Shown here piece after piece: positions 36,167-51,100 of a DNA stretch of 64,000 bases (position 1 is its first letter; each line of letters opens with the position of its first letter). A program made the translations under genes and the position numbers. Source of the stretch: Mesocentrotus franciscanus (Eukaryota; Echinodermata; Echinoidea; Camarodonta; Strongylocentrotidae). The notes beneath the pieces are model-generated. The model had not been told where the DNA came from, ran no database searches, and saw only the letters and a program-made list of their open reading frames with translations. The stretch is taken from assembly GCA_037976565.1 (NCBI GenBank), contig CP137670.1, positions 15,897,216 through 15,961,215 on the forward strand, read 5' to 3'.

Positions 36167-39100
36167 ATGGCAATTTTATGTTAAGAGGTGAAATAGGCGC
36201 GTATTAGGCCTTTTGAGACGTTTTTTTCGTTTTTCACCCAAATGGCTATAATTTCCAAATTAAGAATCATAGCGCGTCCCGGTTGATATCATGGTGTAAG
36301 GCACGTCGTCCTCAACACGTACATGTAATTGGTTCATCTGTCCAATTCGTAGTTTTCGAGTAAATGGCAATTTTATGTTAAGAGGTGAAATAGGCGCGTA
36401 TTAGGCCTTTTGAGACGTTTTTTTCGTTTTTCACCCAAATGGCTATAATTTCCAAATTAAGAATCATAGCGCGTCCCGGTTGATATCATGGTGTAAGGCA
36501 CGTCGTCCTCAACACGTACATGTAATTGGTTCATCTGTCCAATTCGTAGTTTTCGAGTAAATGGCAATTTTATGTTAAGAGGTGAAATAGGCGCGTATTA
36601 GGCCTTTTGAGACGTTTTTTTCGTTTTTCACCCAAATGGCTATAATTTCCAAATTAAGAATCATAGCGTCCCGGTTGATATCATGGTGTAAGGCACGTCG
36701 TCCTCAACACGTACATGTAATTGGTTCATCTGTCCAATTCGTAGTTTTCGAGTAAATGGCAATTTTATGTTAAGAGGTGAAATAGGCGCGTATTAGGCCT
36801 TTTGAGACGTTTTTTTCGTTTTTCACCCAAATGGCTATAATTTCCAAATTAAGAATCATAGCGCGTCCCGGTTGATATCATGGTGTAAGGCACGTCGTCC
36901 TCAACACGTACATGTAATTGGTTCATCTGTCCAATTCGTAGTTTTCGAGTAAATGGCAATTTTATGTTAAGAGGTGAAATAGGCGCGTATTAGGCCTTTT
37001 GAGACGTTTTTTTCGTTTTTCACCCAAATGGCTATAATTTCCAAATTAAGAATCATAGCGCGTCCCGGTTGATATCATGGTGTAAGGCACGTCGTCCTCA
37101 ACACGTACATGTAATTGGTTCATCTGTCCAATTCGTAGTTTTCGAGTAAATGGCAATTTTATGTTAAGAGGTGAAATAGGCGCGTATTAGGCCTTTTGAG
37201 ACGTTTTTTTCGTTTTTCACCCAAATGGCTATAATTTCCAAATTAAGAATCATAGCGCGTCCCGGTTGATATCATGGTGTAAGGCACGTCGTCCTCAACA
37301 CGTACATGTAATTGGTTCATCTGTCCAATCGTAGTTTTCGAGTAAATGGCAATTTTATGTTAAGAGGTGAAATAGGCGCGTATTAGGCCTTTTGAGACGT
37401 TTTTTTCGTTTTTCACCCAAATGGCTATAATTTCCAAATTAAGAATCATAGCGCGTCCCGGTTGATATCATGGTGTAAGGCACGTCGTCCTCAACACGTA
37501 CATGTAATTGGTTCATCTGTCCATTCGTAGTTTTCGAGTAAATGGCAATTTTATGTTAAGAGGTGAAATAGGCGCGTATTAGGCCTTTTGAGACGTTTTT
37601 TTCGTTTTTCACCCAAATGGCTATAATTTCCAAATTAAGAATCATAGCGCGTCCCGGTTGATATCATGGTGTAAGGCACGTCGTCCTCAACACGTACATG
37701 TAATTGGTTCATCTGTCCAATTCGTAGTTTTCGAGTAAATGGCAATTTTATGTTAAGAGGTGAAATAGGCGCGTATTAGGCCTTTTGAGACGTTTTTTTC
37801 GTTTTTCACCCAAATGGCTATAATTTCCAAATTAAGAATCATAGCGCGTCCCGGTTGATATCATGGTGTAAGGCACGTCGTCCTCAACACGTACATGTAA
37901 TTGGTTCATCTGTCCAATTCGTAGTTTTCGAGTAAATGGCAATTTTATGTTAAGAGGTGAAATAGGCGCGTATTAGGCCTTTTGAGACGTTTTTTTCGTT
38001 TTTCACCCAAATGGCTATAATTTCCAAATTAAGAATCATAGCGCGTCCCGGTTGATATCATGGTGTAAGGCACGTCGTCCTCAACACGTACATGTAATTG
38101 GTTCATCTGTCCAATTCGTAGTTTTCGAGTAAATGGCAATTTTATGTTAAGAGGTGAAATAGGCGCGTATTAGGCCTTTTGAGACGTTTTTTTCGTTTTT
38201 CACCCAAATGGCTATAATTTCCAAATTAAGAATCATAGCGCGTCCCGGTTGATATCATGGTGTAAGGCACGTCGTCCTCAACACGTACATGTAATTGGTT
38301 CATCTGTCCAATTCGTAGTTTTCGAGTAAATGGCAATTTTATGTTAAGAGGTGAAATAGGCGCGTATTAGGCCTTTTGAGACGTTTTTTTCGTTTTTCAC
38401 CCAAATGGCTATAATTTCCAAATTAAGAATCATAGCGCGTCCCGGTTGATATCATGGTGTAAGGCACGTCGTCCTCAACACGTACATGTAATTGGTTCAT
38501 CTGTCCAATTCGTAGTTTTCGAGTAAATGGCAATTTTATGTTAAGAGGTGAAATAGGCGCGTATTAGGCCTTTTGAGACGTTTTTTTCGTTTTTCACCCA
38601 AATGGCTATAATTTCCAAATTAAGAATCATAGCGCGTCCCGGTTGATATCATGGTGTAAGGCACGTCGTCCTCAACACGTACATGTAATTGGTTCATCTG
38701 TCCACCTGTAGTTTTCGAGTAAATGGCAATTTTATGTTAAGAGGTGAAATAGGCGCGTATTAGGCCTTTTGAGACGTTTTTTCGTTTTTCACCCAAATGG
38801 CTATAATTTCCAAATTAAGAATCATAGCGCGTCCCGGTTGATATCATGGTGTAAGGCACGTCGTCCTCAACACGTACATGTAATTGGTTCATCTGTCCAA
38901 TTCGTAGTTTTCGAGTAAATGGCAATTTTATGTTAAGAGGTGAAATAGGCGCGTATTAGGCCTTTTGAGACGTTTTTTTCGTTTTTCACCCAAATGGCTA
39001 TAATTTCCAAATTAAGAATCATAGCGCGTCCCGGTTGATATCATGGTGTAAGGCACGTCGTCCTCAACACGTACATGTAATTGGTTCATCTGTCCAATTC

Positions 39101-42100
39101 GTAGTTTTCGAGTAAATGGCAATTTTATGTTAAGAGGTGAAATAGGCGCGTATTAGGCCTTTTGAGACGTTTTTTTCGTTTTTCACCCAAATGGCTATAA
39201 TTTCCAAATTAAGAATCATAGCGCGTCCCGGTTGATATCATGGTGTAAGGCACGTCGTCCTCAACACGTACATGTAATTGGTTCATCTGTCCAATTCGTA
39301 GTTTTCGAGTAAATGGCAATTTTATGTTAAGAGGTGAAATAGGCGCGTATTAGGCCTTTTGAGACGTTTTTTTCGTTTTTCACCCAAATGGCTATAATTT
39401 CCAAATTAAGAATCATAGCGCGTCCCGGTTGATATCATGGTGTAAGGCACGTCGTCCTCAACACGTACATGTAATTGGTTCATCTGTCCATTCGTAGTTT
39501 TCGAGTAAATGGCAATTTTATGTTAAGAGGTGAAATAGGCGCGTATTAGGCCTTTTGAGACGTTTTTTTCGTTTTTCACCCAAATGGCTATAATTTCCAA
39601 ATTAAGAATCATAGCGCGTCCCGGTTGATATCATGGTGTAAGGCACGTCGTCCTCAACACGTACATGTAATTGGTTCATCTGTCCAATTCGTAGTTTTCG
39701 AGTAAATGGCAATTTTATGTTAAGAGGTGAAATAGGCGCGTATTAGGCCTTTTGAGACGTTTTTTTCGTTTTTCACCCAAATGGCTATAATTTCCAAATT
39801 AAGAATCATAGCGCGTCCCGGTTGATATCATGGTGTAAGGCACGTCGTCCTCAACACGTACATGTAATTGGTTCATCTGTCCAATTCGTAGTTTTCGAGT
39901 AAATGGCAATTTTATGTTAAGAGGTGAAATAGGCGCGTATTAGGCCTTTTGAGACGTTTTTTTCGTTTTTCACCCAAATGGCTATAATTTCCAAATTAAG
40001 AATCATAGCGCGTCCCGGTTGATATCATGGTGTAAGGCACGTCGTCCTCAACACGTACATGTAATTGGTTCATCTGTCCAATTCGTAGTTTTCGAGTAAA
40101 TGGCAATTTTATGTTAAGAGGTGAAATAGGCGCGTATTAGGCCTTTTGAGACGTTTTTTTCGTTTTTCACCCAAATGGCTATAATTTCCAAATTAAGAAT
40201 CATAGCGCGTCCCGGTTGATATCATGGTGTAAGGCACGTCGTCCTCAACACGTACATGTAATTGGTTCATCTGTCCAATTCGTAGTTTTCGAGTAAATGG
40301 CAATTTTATGTTAAGAGGTGAAATAGGCGCGTATTAGGCCTTTTGAGACGTTTTTTTCGTTTTTCACCCAAATGGCTATAATTTCCAAATTAAGAATCAT
40401 AGCGCGTCCCGGTTGATATCATGGTGTAAGGCACGTCGTCCTCAACACGTACATGTAATTGGTTCATCTGTCCAATTCGTAGTTTTCGAGTAAATGGCAA
40501 TTTTATGTTAAGAGGTGAAATAGGCGCGTATTAGGCCTTTTGAGACGTTTTTTTCGTTTTTCACCCAAATGGCTATAATTTCCAAATTAAGAATCATAGC
40601 GCGTCCCGGTTGATATCATGGTGTAAGGCACGTCGTCCTCAACACGTACATGTAATTGGTTCATCTGTCCAATTCGTAGTTTTCGAGTAAATGGCAATTT
40701 TATGTTAAGAGGTGAAATAGGCGCGTATTAGGCCTTTTGAGACGTTTTTTTCGTTTTTCACCCAAATGGCTATAATTTCCAAATTAAGAATCATAGCGCG
40801 TCCCGGTTGATATCATGGTGTAAGGCACGTCGTCCTCAACACGTACATGTAATTGGTTCATCTGTCCAATCGTAGTTTTCGAGTAAATGGCAATTTTATG
40901 TTAAGAGGTGAAATAGGCGCGTATTAGGCCTTTTGAGACGTTTTTTTCGTTTTTCACCCAAATGGCTATAATTTCCAAATTAAGAATCATAGCGCGTCCC
41001 GGTTGATATCATGGTGTAAGGCACGTCGTCCTCAACACGTACATGTAATTGGTTCATCTGTCCAATTCGTAGTTTTCGAGTAAATGGCAATTTTATGTTA
41101 AGAGGTGAAATAGGCGCGTATTAGGCCTTTTGAGACGTTTTTTTCGTTTTTCACCCAAATGGCTATAATTTCCAAATTAAGAATCATAGCGCGTCCCGGT
41201 TGATATCATGGTGTAAGGCACGTCGTCCTCAACACGTACATGTAATTGGTTCATCTGTCCAATTCGTAGTTTTCGAGTAAATGGCAATTTTATGTTAAGA
41301 GGTGAAATAGGCGCGTATTAGGCCTTTTGAGACGTTTTTTTCGTTTTTCACCCAAATGGCTATAATTTCCAAATTAAGAATCATAGCGCGTCCCGGTTGA
41401 TATCATGGTGTAAGGCACGTCGTCCTCAACACGTACATGTAATTGGTTCATCTGTCCAATTGTAGTTTTCGAGTAAATGGCAATTTTATGTTAAGAGGTG
41501 AAATAGGCGCGTATTAGGCCTTTTGAGACGTTTTTTTCGTTTTTCACCCAAATGGCTATAATTTCCAAATTAAGAATCATAGCGCGTCCCGGTTGATATC
41601 ATGGTGTAAGGCACGTCGTCCTCAACACGTACATGTAATTGGTTCATCTGTCCAATTCGTAGTTTTCGAGTAAATGGCAATTTTATGTTAAGAGGTGAAA
41701 TAGGCGCGTATTAGGCCTTTTGAGACGTTTTTTTCGTTTTTCACCCAAATGGCTATAATTTCCAAATTAAGAATCATAGCGCGTCCCGGTTGATATCATG
41801 GTGTAAGGCACGTCGTCCTCAACACGTACATGTAATTGGTTCATCTGTCCAATTCGTAGTTTTCGAGTAAATGGCAATTTTATGTTAAGAGGTGAAATAG
41901 GCGCGTATTAGGCCTTTTGAGACGTTTTTTTCGTTTTTCACCCAAATGGCTATAATTTCCAAATTAAGAATCATAGCGCGTCCCGGTTGATATCATGGTG
42001 TAAGGCACGTCGTCCTCAACACGTACATGTAATTGGTTCATCTGTCCATTCGTAGTTTTCGAGTAAATGGCAATTTTATGTTAAGAGGTGAAATAGGCGC

Positions 42101-45100
42101 GTATTAGGCCTTTTGAGACGTTTTTTTCGTTTTTCACCCAAATGGCTATAATTTCCAAATTAAGAATCATAGCGCGTCCCGGTTGATATCATGGTGTAAG
42201 GCACGTCGTCCTCAACACGTACATGTAATTGGTTCATCTGTCCAATTCGTAGTTTTCGAGTAAATGGCAATTTTATGTTAAGAGGTGAAATAGGCGCGTA
42301 TTAGGCCTTTTGAGACGTTTTTTTCGTTTTTCACCCAAATGGCTATAATTTCCAAATTAAGAATCATAGCGCGTCCCGGTTGATATCATGGTGTAAGGCA
42401 CGTCGTCCTCAACACGTACATGTAATTGGTTCATCTGTCCAATTCGTAGTTTTCGAGTAAATGGCAATTTTATGTTAAGAGGTGAAATAGGCGCGTATTA
42501 GGCCTTTTGAGACGTTTTTTTCGTTTTTCACCCAAATGGCTATAATTTCCAAATTAAGAATCATAGCGCGTCCCGGTTGATATCATGGTGTAAGGCACGT
42601 CGTCCTCAACACGTACATGTAATTGGTTCATCTGTCCAATTCGTAGTTTTCGAGTAAATGGCAATTTTATGTTAAGAGGTGAAATAGGCGCGTATTAGGC
42701 CTTTTGAGACGTTTTTTTCGTTTTTCACCCAAATGGCTATAATTTCCAAATTAAGAATCATAGCGCGTCCCGGTTGATATCATGGTGTAAGGCACGTCGT
42801 CCTCAACACGTACATGTAATTGGTTCATCTGTCCACCTGTAGTTTTCGAGTAAATGGCAATTTTATGTTAAGAGGTGAAATAGGCGCGTATTAGGCCTTT
42901 TGAGACGTTTTTTTCGTTTTTCACCCAAATGGCTATAATTTCCAAATTAAGAATCATAGCGCGTCCCGGTTGATATCATGGTGTAAGGCACGTCGTCCTC
43001 AACACGTACATGTAATTGGTTCATCTGTCCAATTCGTAGTTTTCGAGTAAATGGCAATTTTATGTTAAGAGGTGAAATAGGCGCGTATTAGGCCTTTTGA
43101 GACGTTTTTTTCGTTTTTCACCCAAATGGCTATAATTTCCAAATTAAGAATCATAGCGCGTCCCGGTTGATATCATGGTGTAAGGCACGTCGTCCTCAAC
43201 ACGTACATGTAATTGGTTCATCTGTCCACCTGTAGTTTTCGAGTAAATGGCAATTTTATGTTAAGAGGTGAAATAGGCGCGTATTAGGCCTTTTGAGACG
43301 TTTTTTTCGTTTTTCACCCAAATGGCTATAATTTCCAAATTAAGAATCATAGCGCGTCCCGGTTGATATCATGGTGTAAGGCACGTCGTCCTCAACACGT
43401 ACATGTAATTGGTTCATCTGTCCAATTCGTAGTTTTCGAGTAAATGGCAATTTTATGTTAAGAGGTGAAATAGGCGCGTATTAGGCCTTTTGAGACGTTT
43501 TTTTCGTTTTTCACCCAAATGGCTATAATTTCCAAATTAAGAATCATAGCGCGTCCCGGTTGATATCATGGTGTAAGGCACGTCGTCCTCAACACGTACA
43601 TGTAATTGGTTCATCTGTCCAATTCGTAGTTTTCGAGTAAATGGCAATTTTATGTTAAGAGGTGAAATAGGCGCGTATTAGGCCTTTTGAGACGTTTTTT
43701 TCGTTTTTCACCCAAATGGCTATAATTTCCAAATTAAGAATCATAGCGCGTCCCGGTTGATATCATGGTGTAAGGCACGTCGTCCTCAACACGTACATGT
43801 AATTGGTTCATCTGTCCAATTCGTAGTTTTCGAGTAAATGGCAATTTTATGTTAAGAGGTGAAATAGGCGCGTATTAGGCCTTTTGAGACGTTTTTTTCG
43901 TTTTTCACCCAAATGGCTATAATTTCCAAATTAAGAATCATAGCGCGTCCCGGTTGATATCATGGTGTAAGGCACGTCGTCCTCAACACGTACATGTAAT
44001 TGGTTCATCTGTCCAATTCGTAGTTTTCGAGTAAATGGCAATTTTATGTTAAGAGGTGAAATAGGCGCGTATTAGGCCTTTTGAGACGTTTTTTTCGTTT
44101 TTCACCCAAATGGCTATAATTTCCAAATTAAGAATCATAGCGCGTCCCGGTTGATATCATGGTGTAAGGCACGTCGTCCTCAACACGTACATGTAATTGG
44201 TTCATCTGTCCAATTCGTAGTTTTCGAGTAAATGGCAATTTTATGTTAAGAGGTGAAATAGGCGCGTATTAGGCCTTTTGAGACGTTTTTTTCGTTTTTC
44301 ACCCAAATGGCTATAATTTCCAAATTAAGAATCATAGCGCGTCCCGGTTGATATCATGGTGTAAGGCACGTCGTCCTCAACACGTACATGTAATTGGTTC
44401 ATCTGTCCAATTCGTAGTTTTCGAGTAAATGGCAATTTTATGTTAAGAGGTGAAATAGGCGCGTATTAGGCCTTTTGAGACGTTTTTTTCGTTTTTCACC
44501 CAAATGGCTATAATTTCCAAATTAAGAATCATAGCGCGTCCCGGTTGATATCATGGTGTAAGGCACGTCGTCCTCAACACGTACATGTAATTGGTTCATC
44601 TGTCCACCTGTAGTTTTCGAGTAAATGGCAATTTTATGTTAAGAGGTGAAATAGGCGCGTATTAGGCCTTTTGAGACGTTTTTTTCGTTTTTCACCCAAA
44701 TGGCTATAATTTCCAAATTAAGAATCATAGCGCGTCCCGGTTGATATCATGGTGTAAGGCACGTCGTCCTCAACACGTACATGTAATTGGTTCATCTGTC
44801 CAATTCGTAGTTTTCGAGTAAATGGCAATTTTATGTTAAGAGGTGAAATAGGCGCGTATTAGGCCTTTTGAGACGTTTTTTTCGTTTTTCACCCAAATGG
44901 CTATAATTTCCAAATTAAGAATCATAGCGCGTCCCGGTTGATATCATGGTGTAAGGCACGTCGTCCTCAACACGTACATGTAATTGGTTCATCTGTCCAA
45001 TTCGTAGTTTTCGAGTAAATGGCAATTTTATGTTAAGAGGTGAAATAGGCGCGTATTAGGCCTTTTGAGACGTTTTTTTCGTTTTTCACCCAAATGGCTA

Positions 45101-48100
45101 TAATTTCCAAATTAAGAATCATAGCGCGTCCCGGTTGATATCATGGTGTAAGGCACGTCGTCCTCAACACGTACATGTAATTGGTTCATCTGTCCAATTC
45201 GTAGTTTTCGAGTAAATGGCAATTTTATGTTAAGAGGTGAAATAGGCGCGTATTAGGCCTTTTGAGACGTTTTTTTCGTTTTTCACCCAAATGGCTATAA
45301 TTTCCAAATTAAGAATCATAGCGCGTCCCGGTTGATATCATGGTGTAAGGCACGTCGTCCTCAACACGTACATGTAATTGGTTCATCTGTCCAATTCGTA
45401 GTTTTCGAGTAAATGGCAATTTTATGTTAAGAGGTGAAATAGGCGCGTATTAGGCCTTTTGAGACGTTTTTTTCGTTTTTCACCCAAATGGCTATAATTT
45501 CCAAATTAAGAATCATAGCGCGTCCCGGTTGATATCATGGTGTAAGGCACGTCGTCCTCAACACGTACATGTAATTGGTTCATCTGTCCAATTCGTAGTT
45601 TTCGAGTAAATGGCAATTTTATGTTAAGAGGTGAAATAGGCGCGTATTAGGCCTTTTGAGACGTTTTTTTCGTTTTTCACCCAAATGGCTATAATTTCCA
45701 AATTAAGAATCATAGCGCGTCCCGGTTGATATCATGGTGTAAGGCACGTCGTCCTCAACACGTACATGTAATTGGTTCATCTGTCCAATTCGTAGTTTTC
45801 GAGTAAATGGCAATTTTATGTTAAGAGGTGAAATAGGCGCGTATTAGGCCTTTTGAGACGTTTTTTTCGTTTTTCACCCAAATGGCTATAATTTCCAAAT
45901 TAAGAATCATAGCGCGTCCCGGTTGATATCATGGTGTAAGGCACGTCGTCCTCAACACGTACATGTAATTGGTTCATCTGTCCAATTCGTAGTTTTCGAG
46001 TAAATGGCAATTTTATGTTAAGAGGTGAAATAGGCGCGTATTAGGCCTTTTGAGACGTTTTTTTCGTTTTTCACCCAAATGGCTATAATTTCCAAATTAA
46101 GAATCATAGCGCGTCCCGGTTGATATCATGGTGTAAGGCACGTCGTCCTCAACACGTACATGTAATTGGTTCATCTGTCCAATTCGTAGTTTTCGAGTAA
46201 ATGGCAATTTTATGTTAAGAGGTGAAATAGGCGCGTATTAGGCCTTTTGAGACGTTTTTTTCGTTTTTCACCCAAATGGCTATAATTTCCAAATTAAGAA
46301 TCATAGCGCGTCCCGGTTGATATCATGGTGTAAGGCACGTCGTCCTCAACACGTACATGTAATTGGTTCATCTGTCCAATTCGTAGTTTTCGAGTAAATG
46401 GCAATTTTATGTTAAGAGGTGAAATAGGCGCGTATTAGGCCTTTTGAGACGTTTTTTTCGTTTTTCACCCAAATGGCTATAATTTCCAAATTAAGAATCA
46501 TAGCGCGTCCCGGTTGATATCATGGTGTAAGGCACGTCGTCCTCAACACGTACATGTAATTGGTTCATCTGTCCAATTGTAGTTTTCGAGTAAATGGCAA
46601 TTTTATGTTAAGAGGTGAAATAGGCGCGTATTAGGCCTTTTGAGACGTTTTTTTCGTTTTTCACCCAAATGGCTATAATTTCCAAATTAAGAATCATAGC
46701 GCGTCCCGGTTGATATCATGGTGTAAGGCACGTCGTCCTCAACACGTACATGTAATTGGTTCATCTGTCCAATTCGTAGTTTTCGAGTAAATGGCAATTT
46801 TATGTTAAGAGGTGAAATAGGCGCGTATTAGGCCTTTTGAGACGTTTTTTTCGTTTTTCACCCAAATGGCTATAATTTCCAAATTAAGAATCATAGCGCG
46901 TCCCGGTTGATATCATGGTGTAAGGCACGTCGTCCTCAACACGTACATGTAATTGGTTCATCTGTCCAATTCGTAGTTTTCGAGTAAATGGCAATTTTAT
47001 GTTAAGAGGTGAAATAGGCGCGTATTAGGCCTTTTGAGACGTTTTTTTCGTTTTTCACCCAAATGGCTATAATTTCCAAATTAAGAATCATAGCGCGTCC
47101 CGGTTGATATCATGGTGTAAGGCACGTCGTCCTCAACACGTACATGTAATTGGTTCATCTGTCCAATTGTAGTTTTCGAGTAAATGGCAATTTTATGTTA
47201 AGAGGTGAAATAGGCGCGTATTAGGCCTTTTGAGACGTTTTTTTCGTTTTTCACCCAAATGGCTATAATTTCCAAATTAAGAATCATAGCGCGTCCCGGT
47301 TGATATCATGGTGTAAGGCACGTCGTCCTCAACACGTACATGTAATTGGTTCATCTGTCCAATTCGTAGTTTTCGAGTAAATGGCAATTTTATGTTAAGA
47401 GGTGAAATAGGCGCGTATTAGGCCTTTTGAGACGTTTTTTTCGTTTTTCACCCAAATGGCTATAATTTCCAAATTAAGAATCATAGCGCGTCCCGGTTGA
47501 TATCATGGTGTAAGGCACGTCGTCCTCAACACGTACATGTAATTGGTTCATCTGTCCAATTCGTAGTTTTCGAGTAAATGGCAATTTTATGTTAAGAGGT
47601 GAAATAGGCGCGTATTAGGCCTTTTGAGACGTTTTTTTCGTTTTTCACCCAAATGGCTATAATTTCCAAATTAAGAATCATAGCGCGTCCCGGTTGATAT
47701 CATGGTGTAAGGCACGTCGTCCTCAACACGTACATGTAATTGGTTCATCTGTCCAATTCGTAGTTTTCGAGTAAATGGCAATTTTATGTTAAGAGGTGAA
47801 ATAGGCGCGTATTAGGCCTTTTGAGACGTTTTTTTCGTTTTTCACCCAAATGGCTATAATTTCCAAATTAAGAATCATAGCGCGTCCCGGTTGATATCAT
47901 GGTGTAAGGCACGTCGTCCTCAACACGTACATGTAATTGGTTCATCTGTCCAATTCGTAGTTTTCGAGTAAATGGCAATTTTATGTTAAGAGGTGAAATA
48001 GGCGCGTATTAGGCCTTTTGAGACGTTTTTTTCGTTTTTCACCCAAATGGCTATAATTTCCAAATTAAGAATCATAGCGCGTCCCGGTTGATATCATGGT

Positions 48101-51100
48101 GTAAGGCACGTCGTCCTCAACACGTACATGTAATTGGTTCATCTGTCCAATTCGTAGTTTTCGAGTAAATGGCAATTTTATGTTAAGAGGTGAAATAGGC
48201 GCGTATTAGGCCTTTTGAGACGTTTTTTTCGTTTTTCACCCAAATGGCTATAATTTCCAAATTAAGAATCATAGCGCGTCCCGGTTGATATCATGGTGTA
48301 AGGCACGTCGTCCTCAACACGTACATGTAATTGGTTCATCTGTCCAATTCGTAGTTTTCGAGTAAATGGCAATTTTATGTTAAGAGGTGAAATAGGCGCG
48401 TATTAGGCCTTTTGAGACGTTTTTTTCGTTTTTCACCCAAATGGCTATAATTTCCAAATTAAGAATCATAGCGCGTCCCGGTTGATATCATGGTGTAAGG
48501 CACGTCGTCCTCAACACGTACATGTAATTGGTTCATCTGTCCAATTCGTAGTTTTCGAGTAAATGGCAATTTTATGTTAAGAGGTGAAATAGGCGCGTAT
48601 TAGGCCTTTTGAGACGTTTTTTTCGTTTTTCACCCAAATGGCTATAATTTCCAAATTAAGAATCATAGCGCGTCCCGGTTGATATCATGGTGTAAGGCAC
48701 GTCGTCCTCAACACGTACATGTAATTGGTTCATCTGTCCAATTCGTAGTTTTCGAGTAAATGGCAATTTTATGTTAAGAGGTGAAATAGGCGCGTATTAG
48801 GCCTTTTGAGACGTTTTTTTCGTTTTTCACCCAAATGGCTATAATTTCCAAATTAAGAATCATAGCGCGTCCCGGTTGATATCATGGTGTAAGGCACGTC
48901 GTCCTCAACACGTACATGTAATTGGTTCATCTGTCCAATTCGTAGTTTTCGAGTAAATGGCAATTTTATGTTAAGAGGTGAAATAGGCGCGTATTAGGCC
49001 TTTTGAGACGTTTTTTTCGTTTTTCACCCAAATGGCTATAATTTCCAAATTAAGAATCATAGCGCGTCCCGGTTGATATCATGGTGTAAGGCACGTCGTC
49101 CTCAACACGTACATGTAATTGGTTCATCTGTCCAATTCGTAGTTTTCGAGTAAATGGCAATTTTATGTTAAGAGGTGAAATAGGCGCGTATTAGGCCTTT
49201 TGAGACGTTTTTTTCGTTTTTCACCCAAATGGCTATAATTTCCAAATTAAGAATCATAGCGCGTCCCGGTTGATATCATGGTGTAAGGCACGTCGTCCTC
49301 AACACGTACATGTAATTGGTTCATCTGTCCAATTCGTAGTTTTCGAGTAAATGGCAATTTTATGTTAAGAGGTGAAATAGGCGCGTATTAGGCCTTTTGA
49401 GACGTTTTTTTCGTTTTTCACCCAAATGGCTATAATTTCCAAATTAAGAATCATAGCGCGTCCCGGTTGATATCATGGTGTAAGGCACGTCGTCCTCAAC
49501 ACGTACATGTAATTGGTTCATCTGTCCAATTCGTAGTTTTCGAGTAAATGGCAATTTTATGTTAAGAGGTGAAATAGGCGCGTATTAGGCCTTTTGAGAC
49601 GTTTTTTTCGTTTTTCACCCAAATGGCTATAATTTCCAAATTAAGAATCATAGCGCGTCCCGGTTGATATCATGGTGTAAGGCACGTCGTCCTCAACACG
49701 TACATGTAATTGGTTCATCTGTCCAATTCGTAGTTTTCGAGTAAATGGCAATTTTATGTTAAGAGGTGAAATAGGCGCGTATTAGGCCTTTTGAGACGTT
49801 TTTTTCGTTTTTCACCCAAATGGCTATAATTTCCAAATTAAGAATCATAGCGCGTCCCGGTTGATATCATGGTGTAAGGCACGTCGTCCTCAACACGTAC
49901 ATGTAATTGGTTCATCTGTCCAATTCGTAGTTTTCGAGTAAATGGCAATTTTATGTTAAGAGGTGAAATAGGCGCGTATTAGGCCTTTTGAGACGTTTTT
50001 TTCGTTTTTCACCCAAATGGCTATAATTTCCAAATTAAGAATCATAGCGCGTCCCGGTTGATATCATGGTGTAAGGCACGTCGTCCTCAACACGTACATG
50101 TAATTGGTTCATCTGTCCAATTCGTAGTTTTCGAGTAAATGGCAATTTTATGTTAAGAGGTGAAATAGGCGCGTATTAGGCCTTTTGAGACGTTTTTTTC
50201 GTTTTTCACCCAAATGGCTATAATTTCCAAATTAAGAATCATAGCGCGTCCCGGTTGATATCATGGTGTAAGGCACGTCGTCCTCAACACGTACATGTAA
50301 TTGGTTCATCTGTCCAATTCGTAGTTTTCGAGTAAATGGCAATTTTATGTTAAGAGGTGAAATAGGCGCGTATTAGGCCTTTTGAGACGTTTTTTTCGTT
50401 TTTCACCCAAATGGCTATAATTTCCAAATTAAGAATCATAGCGCGTCCCGGTTGATATCATGGTGTAAGGCACGTCGTCCTCAACACGTACATGTAATTG
50501 GTTCATCTGTCCAATTCGTAGTTTTCGAGTAAATGGCAATTTTATGTTAAGAGGTGAAATAGGCGCGTATTAGGCCTTTTGAGACGTTTTTTTCGTTTTT
50601 CACCCAAATGGCTATAATTTCCAAATTAAGAATCATAGCGCGTCCCGGTTGATATCATGGTGTAAGGCACGTCGTCCTCAACACGTACATGTAATTGGTT
50701 CATCTGTCCAATTCGTAGTTTTCGAGTAAATGGCAATTTTATGTTAAGAGGTGAAATAGGCGCGTATTAGGCCTTTTGAGACGTTTTTTTCGTTTTTCAC
50801 CCAAATGGCTATAATTTCCAAATTAAGAATCATAGCGCGTCCCGGTTGATATCATGGTGTAAGGCACGTCGTCCTCAACACGTACATGTAATTGGTTCAT
50901 CTGTCCAATTCGTAGTTTTCGAGTAAATGGCAATTTTATGTTAAGAGGTGAAATAGGCGCGTATTAGGCCTTTTGAGACGTTTTTTTCGTTTTTCACCCA
51001 AATGGCTATAATTTCCAAATTAAGAATCATAGCGCGTCCCGGTTGATATCATGGTGTAAGGCACGTCGTCCTCAACACGTACATGTAATTGGTTCATCTG